From a virus: a stretch of 21,420 nt of DNA. Under the pieces are notes generated by a model, which was given only the letters and a program-made list of their open reading frames with translations, did no database searches and was not told the DNA's origin. The DNA lies in the IMG/VR virus record IMGVR_UViG_3300045738_001226, positions 1-21,420 of that record; one strand, written 5' to 3'. Numbering within the stretch: position 1 is the first letter of the stretch; the number at the start of each line of letters is the position of its first letter. Made by a program: the position numbers and the translations under genes. This document shows, piece by piece, positions 15,057 to 21,420 of the stretch.

Positions 15057-17351
15057 ATGTCGTTTCTGACAATCAATGGATGGGACATACCCATCATAAA
15101 TGGAGGGATATCGCAAACGTCAACACAGCTTGGCAACGTGGGGCCATCGTTTACTAACCGCAGCATCCTGAATCGGCGCATCATCCCAAGGGGATGGGCT
15201 GGGAGTATGCTTTTTCAGTCTCCTGCCGTTGCCGATACGTTCGAGGGATTGCTGATGGGAAGGGGCCATCATTTCCCCTTCGATAACGATGGATGGAGTG
15301 AGTCTGGCATATCCGTATCCCCTGATTACTATTCAAGCGTTATCGTGACCCAAACATTGCCTGCGTTTGGCATAGGAAGCGCCGAGTTGACTCATGTGAG
15401 CAATGAAACCCATTTTGCGACAGACCTCCCCACAGACAAGTGGACTATGATGGTTTGGGTCTACAATACAGCCCTGTCTGTCGGTGGCAACAACGTGTAT
15501 GACCACTATGTAGAGGTTGGCAACGGAGACCAGTATATCAACGGGGTGCCAGACTCGTATAACTTTTTCATGGACGAGCATTTAGGGGTGGCTCGCATCT
15601 TTACCAGCGTTGATTTCCCAGACCCGGCCCACCGCATAGATGATCTGGTCATCCTCCCATTCAACGTAGACGCTTCCTTCGTCGCAGGTGTTTACGCCTA
15701 CCAGACTGCCAACAACTGCGTGATGCAATGCCCTTTTGATTACCCTGGTGACTTCGTGGACAGGGTTCACAACAATGAAGGTGCATCTACCACCATGACT
15801 GCCGGTGATGAAATAAGAAAATCAGGCAAGGGGTCTTTGATCAATTTGCTGGTTACGTCAGGCGTTGAATACACCGTGGTCGCCGGTAGCCCAATAGAAC
15901 TCAACAATGCTGAAAATCAAACGATATGTTTTTGGGTCAGGCCAGACTCTGCCAGTGCCGTTGCCAGCCGGACCTATTGCAATCAAAATAATGCTGCACC
16001 GGCAGCGTGGCTTTTTTTGTCGGGTGCTACGGGCAAAATCGGAGTTAACCGATTAGTCGGGGCCAATAACTTGCAGGTCTTGGATGCCGTTCCGCCAGTG
16101 GCAGATGAATGGGTCCATTACGCCATGACGTACACAACAGACGGTGCTTCTACGTCTTCAATGTCCCTTTATAAGAATGGGGCGTTAGTTGGGACTGACA
16201 CTGTTGCCTTCACTGGAGGCGCGAGTGCCGACAGCATATTCGTGGGTGCGGCAGGGGCCTCGTTTACCGGAAACATGGACGATTTTAGGTATTACAAATC
16301 CGCCCTGTCTCCACAGCAAGTCAGGGACGTTGTAAATGAAGGATACTTTGGGTATGAGTTTCTCCCTCCAGGCAAGCGAGCATTCTCCAAGTTGCCCAGA
16401 CTGCTTCTTCACGGGGATGTCATTGGAAGCAAGGAGCAAAAGCAGGTAGTGGGAGCCGTTACCAGCGAACCATATGTTACGACCGCCAGCAGCCCCAATG
16501 ACAGGTCTGTAGACTTCACCCTTGAGGAAATATACCCACTTCCAGAAGAGGGGATACCAAGACCTGACGCCCACTTCCTACTTGAGCCAAAATTCATTAT
16601 AGATGATGCAGGCGACGGGGTGCATGAGGATGCCGTTGCTGGCTATGAGTACACTGGGCGAAGTGGCGGGAACCCCACCCTTTTCCACGACAGTGATGAC
16701 AACTTTGGATTTTGCTATAAATTTGTTACGGCAGCTCTACCCAGGGATGCCTTCGACCTTCCAAGCGCCACGATGCCTGTATCTGGAAGTGATGAAAACT
16801 TTGGTGGAGACCTAGCTGGAAGAAGCGCCGTTACTATTGCCTCATGGTTTAAGATAGACATACTCCCAGGAACCGCCTCGTCAGACACTTTAGAGTACAT
16901 ATTCTCATCCCTCCTTGACACGGGAGGGGTAAGCAAGCTGGGCATAGGGATAAATGCAGCACCTAATCACTTTTTCTTTGCTGGGGCCAGAAGCTCATCG
17001 GCGGATTCATCAGTAGGCGGAGGCTCTGCCGTCAGTGCCGTTGCCGATGTCTGGTATTTCGTCGCCAGCGTTTTCAACCTAGCGGCAAAAACCTGTAATA
17101 TATTTGGGAATATGATCCCCGGCGGAGCAGGCAGCGAGTTGTTATACCTGGCCGGGAACACCGGGGTAAGCTGGGCCTTGGACCACTTTGACGCAGATGC
17201 CAGAAATACTCGCATTGGAGTATATGGAAACGGCAACCAAGAGGGATTCGACGGAAAGATAAAAAGCGTAATGTACTGGGGTCGAGCAGTTCCATACCAT
17301 GAGCTTAATGTGGTATTTGAAAAGGGATATAAACGTAGGATTTTTAGGTAG
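15057..17351 (+). CDS. Tail-tip protein with multiple LamG-like domains
   Basis: This 764-residue protein is an enlarged paralogue of the preceding gene. Start ATG 15057 follows GAGGT (15048-15052). Residues 1-78 match the neighbour's N-terminus (MSFLTINGWDIPI, RGWAGSMLFQSPAVADTFEGLL, GRGHHFPF). Residues about 80-215 match its LamG-like section (KWTMMVWVYN, IDDLVILPFNVDASFV). Residues about 282-430 are a clear LamG/concanavalin-like domain (QTICFWVRPDSAS, EWVHYAMTYT, LYKNGALVGT, GNMDDFRYYKSALSPQQVRDV). A small GDV/VTS/EEIYP module follows at about 446-496. Residues about 585-755 form another LamG-like domain (AVTIASWFKI, VWYFVASVFN, GKIKSVMYWGRAVPYHEL). Such domains commonly bind glycans, so a host-surface adhesion role is likely but untested. 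There is no signal peptide, as expected for a virion protein assembled inside the host. Confidence 0.75.
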   Translation: MSFLTINGWDIPIINGGISQTSTQLGNVGPSFTNRSILNRRIIPRGWAGSMLFQSPAVADTFEGLLMGRGHHFPFDNDGWSESGISVSPDYYSSVIVTQTLPAFGIGSAELTHVSNETHFATDLPTDKWTMMVWVYNTALSVGGNNVYDHYVEVGNGDQYINGVPDSYNFFMDEHLGVARIFTSVDFPDPAHRIDDLVILPFNVDASFVAGVYAYQTANNCVMQCPFDYPGDFVDRVHNNEGASTTMTAGDEIRKSGKGSLINLLVTSGVEYTVVAGSPIELNNAENQTICFWVRPDSASAVASRTYCNQNNAAPAAWLFLSGATGKIGVNRLVGANNLQVLDAVPPVADEWVHYAMTYTTDGASTSSMSLYKNGALVGTDTVAFTGGASADSIFVGAAGASFTGNMDDFRYYKSALSPQQVRDVVNEGYFGYEFLPPGKRAFSKLPRLLLHGDVIGSKEQKQVVGAVTSEPYVTTASSPNDRSVDFTLEEIYPLPEEGIPRPDAHFLLEPKFIIDDAGDGVHEDAVAGYEYTGRSGGNPTLFHDSDDNFGFCYKFVTAALPRDAFDLPSATMPVSGSDENFGGDLAGRSAVTIASWFKIDILPGTASSDTLEYIFSSLLDTGGVSKLGIGINAAPNHFFFAGARSSSADSSVGGGSAVSAVADVWYFVASVFNLAAKTCNIFGNMIPGGAGSELLYLAGNTGVSWALDHFDADARNTRIGVYGNGNQEGFDGKIKSVMYWGRAVPYHELNVVFEKGYKRRIFR

Positions 17352-17359
17352 GAGTGAAC

Positions 17360-17593
17360 ATGGCCAGCAAGATTTCATCTCGAAAGATTATCATAGAAGT
17401 GAAGGGGGATCTTTCCTCTCCACTTCCAGACCTATTGCTTGGGAAGTCCGTTTCCCTTAGCCTTGATGGTCCCAAGATAACAGGGTTTCAGGCAGACCTG
17501 CGGGCAGGAAACGCCTCTCAGGTGGTGATTACTGTGAAGTGTGCCTCTGCTGAAATTGAAGTCCTTGAAGATCCAGAAGTTCCGGGTGATTGA
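17360..17593 (+). CDS. Small unknown tail-region protein
   Basis: I chose the ATG at 17360 because AGGAG (17350-17354) lies five bases before it. A GTG at 17354 in frame is possible but overlaps that site. The 77-residue protein has three beta-like stretches (KIIIEVKGDL, KSVSLSLDG, QVVITVKCASAEIEVL) with a Gly/Asp-rich middle, so a small beta-sandwich is plausible. Composition is slightly acidic at the end. No family is recognised. It lies between two tail-tip genes, and its stop overlaps the next start (TGATG, 17591-17595). That suggests coupled translation and a tail role, for example a chaperone or a minor tip subunit. Confidence 0.6.
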   Translation: MASKISSRKIIIEVKGDLSSPLPDLLLGKSVSLSLDGPKITGFQADLRAGNASQVVITVKCASAEIEVLEDPEVPGD

Positions 17594-20500
17594 TGAGAAT
17601 GCCGCCTCACAGGATGGGGTCTCACCCCCTGGTTAGAAGTTCCTCTTTTCGTGCATGGTATTTGGACGAAATATCAGGGGTCGACTCCCCTTGTGTGTGG
17701 TCTACCCCTGGCGCAGGGCAGCTATTCAATAAAGACCTAGTGCTTAATGCAGGCATAGGCGCAACGGCACCCTTTATTACCGATTCACCCATTGGTATGG
17801 CCAGAAGGTTTCTAAGCGCAAACACCAATGCAATGCAGGGATCTCCTACTGCATCATCTCCTGCCGACTCGGACTCTGTAGCAGTTTTTCTAACGACAGA
17901 AACGACTGTTGGGGTTTGGCTCAAAATCAACACTGCTCCCCCTGCGGCGACAAAGGAAACGGTCGTCAGCCTTGTCAGTATCCTTAACAGTGCCGCAACG
18001 GCAGCAAATACCCTTTTTGCCCTCAGAGTTAACGATAACCTTACGTTGGAGATTGGACACGAGGAAGCTGGAGGGGGTAACCGTTTTGCGTCTACATCTT
18101 ACGCTATCCCACTGGGAAAATGGATCTATGTATGCGTCGTGAAGACTGCTGACGGTGGGAATGTACAGTATAAAGTTTATGTAAATGGAAGACACATTGA
18201 AGACCTTCCATCAGTCACAAATTGCGGCAATGGAGCAGATGCATTCTGGCAGGTAGCAGGAGTCATCGAGGCTACCACTCCTTTCGCACCTGTATTTCTG
18301 CTTACTGACGGAGAAATGGCCGGGATTTACACCTGGGACGATGCTCTTTCTGCAGATGCTATCTTGGAGGACTTCCAAAGGGGCCTCCTTCAAGGATTCC
18401 ACACTTCGGTAGATATACAAGTGTATATCGACAACGGAGAAACAGTCACTTCGGGACTCGAAGAAGAAGCAGTCTACCTGGAAGCCACAAGGTTGGACGG
18501 GTTGGACTTTGTTTCGTCTCTTACCATGTCAAATGCACCAGACAATGCCGTGACGCAGGGAACCGTCAAGTTGACCAGGGACCAGCAGAATCTCTCCCTC
18601 GCGTACCTGAAGAATGACACAAAGATCAATTTTCCTGATCCCAATGTAACAAGTGGACCCAGGTTCCTAGACACGTCCAGGGGAATAAAGATTTATACGT
18701 GCAGGACACCGCTTGGCGTTAGAGCCAGTGGCAGGGATTTCTGGCTCTTGCTGGATGGTACCACTGATATGTTTGACTGGGGCAGCGATGAGGTATCCCT
18801 TAACTTCAGGGACAAGGGTGGCGTTTTAGTCGATACGTTCATTGAGGAAGAGCTTCCGTATGGCAGCGTGCTAGGGGCTACAATTCATAGCCAAATGCAG
18901 TTAATCTTAGATGCTAACTCCGTTGGCGGTGGGAAGATTGGATCGTATGATTCTCCCACGTTAACTGATTCTGTAAGCGGGCTTATGCCGACCTGGGCAA
19001 TCAAGTCATTTGAACAGAGACGTGAGCCTGTGATGGTTGCGCTTAGAACGCTCGCTGGGCAGTTTGGTCATGATGTCAAATACAGGTGGAATGAGATATT
19101 TGAAGAGTTCAGGCTTACCCTCTACCAGCCAGAATCGGACTCCACGACTCCTGCCATTATCTTCAACCCAGCAGAAATTGCATCCGTGTCAAAGGCTGAA
19201 ATAGCCCTGCAAAAGATTAGAAACGTGGTTCGAGTTTCTTACGACTCAACTGAGACAGGGGGTGCGTCTGGGACACAGCTTGCGAACGTAAACGCGGCAT
19301 TGGCCCTTCTTCCACTTCCGGGGACATTGCCCGGAACACCAGTGGTCCCAACTGGCGCAGTGGGTCAAGATGCAGATGGGAATCGCCTGCCCGCCTTTGT
19401 TATGCTTGAGGATCTTGTTTCTATCGCCAAGTATGGCCGCAGATTCATGGAGGTGCAAGAGTCCAGCACGTCGCACATTGATTTAGGCACAGAGGCCACA
19501 GAGATGGCGTGGCGAATGCTGGGGGATCTATCAGAGCCTGAATTTGGTCATTCTGTCAGCATCCCGATCACACCGGAAATAGACATTCATGACATAATCG
19601 GCTTCTCCCCTAATGAGAAGTTGTACACCGAAAGTCAGTATCTTGCAGTGGCCAGGGTTTCCCATACCTTTGGCGAGAAGGCTACCACCTCTATTGATGT
19701 CCGTGGGAGGCCCAATATGGGCATCAAGAGATGGCTGATGCTGGAGTCAAGGTCTGCGAACAACCCTGCGAATACGCCCATGCAGGCGCAAAACGCAATG
19801 ACAAAAACCCAGCGAATGAACCCCATGCAGTCCATCGTGGATAAGACACACTGGATGGCAGGCGGAAAGTTTGCTCAGGTTAGAAATAATAGCTTCTCCA
19901 CATGGACAAATGGGAGGGAGAATCCACCCACGTCTTGGGTTATGGATACGGGAGATGAATGGGACAACGATACGATAAAAGCCACAACTACATCACTGAC
20001 TGGCCCTTTGTCAGTGGCGATGCACGAGGACGGAGGGACGAATCCAAGAATAGACTCGGATCTCATCCCCCTGGATGGCGACGTAAACGTACCATATTGC
20101 CTAGAGGTCACATGGCAGAGAATCGCGGGGGCAAGCACCTCGTCACGTCCTAGTTTTTTCGTAAAATGGCTTGACGCTGCGTTTAACGTGGTTGGTTCGT
20201 CTGGCCCTCTTGAAACTCTTATACCTGCACCTGGAGCGGCAGAGTGGCACACGCATCGGTATCAAGGTCTTTCGGGTGCCGCCAGTGCTGTTTATGCACA
20301 GATTAACATGGGGTCAAACTTTGGCGGCGTGGCAAATGAAGTCATAGTTGATAGTGCTTCTATTTACAGGAATGCGTATGGGAGCCGAACAACACTTCAA
20401 ACAACCGGCGACTGGGTAGGAACCGCCTTTAGTGCAAACATAAAGGCTGGCGGTGGGTTAAACATTAGGGCATCGAACGTCTCTACGGCTGGTTCCTATG

Positions 20501-21069
20501 ACTTTGGGGAAAATTGGGTAGACGACACGTCAACAGCGGCAGGGAATCACGATGGGACTTACTTTGATGTGCCAGTCACGGGGTACTATGATGTGTCAGG
20601 AGCTATATATGTCGGAATAACGCCCAGTGAAGCTATTCCTTGGGACTACTGGGAGGATGTAGTGTTTCCAGGTGGATCTCTCCAAGTTCTTTTTAACAGC
20701 CACATACCCCCAGTCACCAGCACCATAATACCTCCTCCTCCATCTTGGACGGGTGGAGTTTTGGCGTCGATTAACACGCAGTATGGACCGACAGGGCTTC
20801 TTACGATTATTGGAACGCCACTTGCGCAAGAATCGGCAACCTTTACGATCGGTTTCAATGCGGCATCAAACAGGGCGTTGCCTGGAAACCCTATTCCCAT
20901 TAACATGCGAGGGCTTCTTCTTACCAGGGGTGACAGGCTCTCCTTTTCTCTCTTCGCTGTCCCTACGGCAGCCCTTGTTTACCCAGCGACGGATATGGAT
21001 ATTAGCACGGCAGGCTCAGACTTTCTCGATCCATCTTACATTCACGTAAAGCTCATCGAAAACGATTAA
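17593..21069 (+). CDS. Multidomain tail-tip protein: LamG, hub-like core, C-terminal binding modules
   Basis: The start at ATG 17593 is coupled to the upstream stop by TGATG. TTG 17590 would also be in frame, but ATG is preferred. The product has 1158 residues. Residues about 15-265 are a third LamG-like region (TVGVWLKIN, GKWIYVCVV, YKVYVNGR, MAGIYTWDDALS). Residues about 270-710 resemble the core of siphovirus baseplate hub/tail-associated proteins: SVDIQVYID, a strand-rich section, then KIRNVVRVSYDSTETG (541-556), TEATEMAWRML and ITPEIDIHDIIGF. Residues about 760-930 look like a carbohydrate-binding jelly roll (FSTWTNG, AEWHTHRYQGL, NEVIVDSASIYRN). Residues about 935-1158 look C1q/TNF-like: YFDVPVTGYYDVSGAIYVGI, and GDRLSFSLFAV near the end. 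These tail-tip parts suggest receptor recognition. Domain edges are estimates. Confidence 0.7.
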   Translation: MRMPPHRMGSHPLVRSSSFRAWYLDEISGVDSPCVWSTPGAGQLFNKDLVLNAGIGATAPFITDSPIGMARRFLSANTNAMQGSPTASSPADSDSVAVFLTTETTVGVWLKINTAPPAATKETVVSLVSILNSAATAANTLFALRVNDNLTLEIGHEEAGGGNRFASTSYAIPLGKWIYVCVVKTADGGNVQYKVYVNGRHIEDLPSVTNCGNGADAFWQVAGVIEATTPFAPVFLLTDGEMAGIYTWDDALSADAILEDFQRGLLQGFHTSVDIQVYIDNGETVTSGLEEEAVYLEATRLDGLDFVSSLTMSNAPDNAVTQGTVKLTRDQQNLSLAYLKNDTKINFPDPNVTSGPRFLDTSRGIKIYTCRTPLGVRASGRDFWLLLDGTTDMFDWGSDEVSLNFRDKGGVLVDTFIEEELPYGSVLGATIHSQMQLILDANSVGGGKIGSYDSPTLTDSVSGLMPTWAIKSFEQRREPVMVALRTLAGQFGHDVKYRWNEIFEEFRLTLYQPESDSTTPAIIFNPAEIASVSKAEIALQKIRNVVRVSYDSTETGGASGTQLANVNAALALLPLPGTLPGTPVVPTGAVGQDADGNRLPAFVMLEDLVSIAKYGRRFMEVQESSTSHIDLGTEATEMAWRMLGDLSEPEFGHSVSIPITPEIDIHDIIGFSPNEKLYTESQYLAVARVSHTFGEKATTSIDVRGRPNMGIKRWLMLESRSANNPANTPMQAQNAMTKTQRMNPMQSIVDKTHWMAGGKFAQVRNNSFSTWTNGRENPPTSWVMDTGDEWDNDTIKATTTSLTGPLSVAMHEDGGTNPRIDSDLIPLDGDVNVPYCLEVTWQRIAGASTSSRPSFFVKWLDAAFNVVGSSGPLETLIPAPGAAEWHTHRYQGLSGAASAVYAQINMGSNFGGVANEVIVDSASIYRNAYGSRTTLQTTGDWVGTAFSANIKAGGGLNIRASNVSTAGSYDFGENWVDDTSTAAGNHDGTYFDVPVTGYYDVSGAIYVGITPSEAIPWDYWEDVVFPGGSLQVLFNSHIPPVTSTIIPPPPSWTGGVLASINTQYGPTGLLTIIGTPLAQESATFTIGFNAASNRALPGNPIPINMRGLLLTRGDRLSFSLFAVPTAALVYPATDMDISTAGSDFLDPSYIHVKLIEND

Positions 21070-21081
21070 CCCGGAGGAAAA

Positions 21082-21420
21082 ATGAAAAACATTAAAGAAA
21101 TAGCAACAGCGGGGGTATTCTTCTTCGCGCTATTCGCCTTATTTATGACAACCTATCCACCAGCACGGCAGGCATTGGCCCAGATATCGCCGTCTGCGAC
21201 TCAAGCAGCACACGGAACGCATGTGTGTAGTGCTTTGGTGCCACTTGACCCAATCGACGGAGTTTTAACCTCTGGGGGAAGACCACCAGTGGAAATCATG
21301 GTCGGCAATTTCAGCCCCACCCCTGTATTCCTGACAAGCCAAAATGGTAATCCAGCAGCTCAAGGCTGGCCAATATGCACAGACCCACTTCAATGTGCCA
21401 GCGCGGTTTCATTGCCAATA
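21082..21420 (+). CDS. Exported protein with signal peptide, unknown function (3'-truncated)
   Basis: The ATG at 21082 follows GGAGGAAA (21073-21080). The frame is open to the window end and gives 113 residues. Residues 1-33 form a Sec signal peptide: basic KNIK, hydrophobic core GVFFFALFALFMTTY (11-25), and ALA before Q34 as the likely cleavage site. The mature part holds three cysteines (HVCSAL, WPICTD, LQCASA), Pro/Gly/Ser-rich stretches, and VEIMVGNFSPTPVFL, which suggests a small beta-rich domain. There is no Cys directly after the cleavage site, so it is not a lipoprotein. Phage virion proteins rarely carry such signals. It could be a host-surface or superinfection-related product or a periplasmic accessory. 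The remaining part lies outside the window, and no family is recognised. Confidence 0.7.
   Translation, partial: MKNIKEIATAGVFFFALFALFMTTYPPARQALAQISPSATQAAHGTHVCSALVPLDPIDGVLTSGGRPPVEIMVGNFSPTPVFLTSQNGNPAAQGWPICTDPLQCASAVSLPI

Noticed and set aside
1-21420. CRISPR arrays, tRNA genes, insertion sequences, integrase or attachment sites
   Set aside because: No regularly spaced direct repeats, cloverleaf-like blocks, transposase frames or recombinase signatures were visible anywhere in the window.

Overview
The window is the structural (head and tail morphogenesis) part of a tailed bacteriophage or prophage. Every gene reads on the + strand, genes are nearly gapless or overlap by 1-4 bases, and most have a clear Shine-Dalgarno site. 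The order is canonical for Caudoviricetes with a long non-contractile (siphovirus) tail: prohead protease end, HK97-fold major capsid protein, likely capsid cement protein, head-tail connectors, tail terminator, major tail protein, frameshifted tail assembly chaperone, tape measure protein, tail-tip proteins. No sheath, tRNA, integrase, CRISPR array, insertion sequence or replication gene is visible. The host cannot be named from these bases; only a bacterial host with AGGAG-type ribosome sites is supported.

Head region (1-4241): the C-terminal part of a probable prohead protease overlaps the capsid gene by ATGA. It is followed by a likely cement protein, a small protein with a Pro/Lys-rich tail, a gp6-like connector, a head-closure protein and an HK97 gp10-like neck protein. 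Neck and tail tube (4248-6352): the probable tail terminator carries an extra C-terminal domain resembling those at the ends of tail fibres. After a 172-base leader with a candidate promoter and several hairpins come two tandem paralogous major tail proteins.

Tail assembly (6397-14059): the chaperone is made as a short form and, by a -1 frameshift at a CCCTTTC heptamer, a long form, as in lambda gpG/gpGT. The tape measure protein has 2252 residues, which implies a tail of roughly 330-340 nm by the usual 0.15 nm per residue rule. It contains a hydrophobic tract of 264 residues with a single acidic residue and no basic one apart from a histidine.

Tail tip (14063-21069): two paralogous proteins, the second enlarged by extra LamG-like (concanavalin-fold) domains, then a 77-residue unknown, then a 1158-residue protein that appears to combine a LamG domain, a baseplate-hub core and C-terminal carbohydrate-binding-like and C1q-like modules. 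The region reads as a lectin-rich adhesion device. The window ends inside a gene for a protein with a Sec signal peptide, which is unusual next to virion genes.

The most notable points are the terminator-fibre domain fusion, the tandem tail tube genes behind a structured leader, the frameshift cassette, the very long hydrophobic tract in the tape measure protein, the LamG-rich tip and the exported protein. Functional names rest on recognising sequence patterns and gene order by eye; no database search was run.
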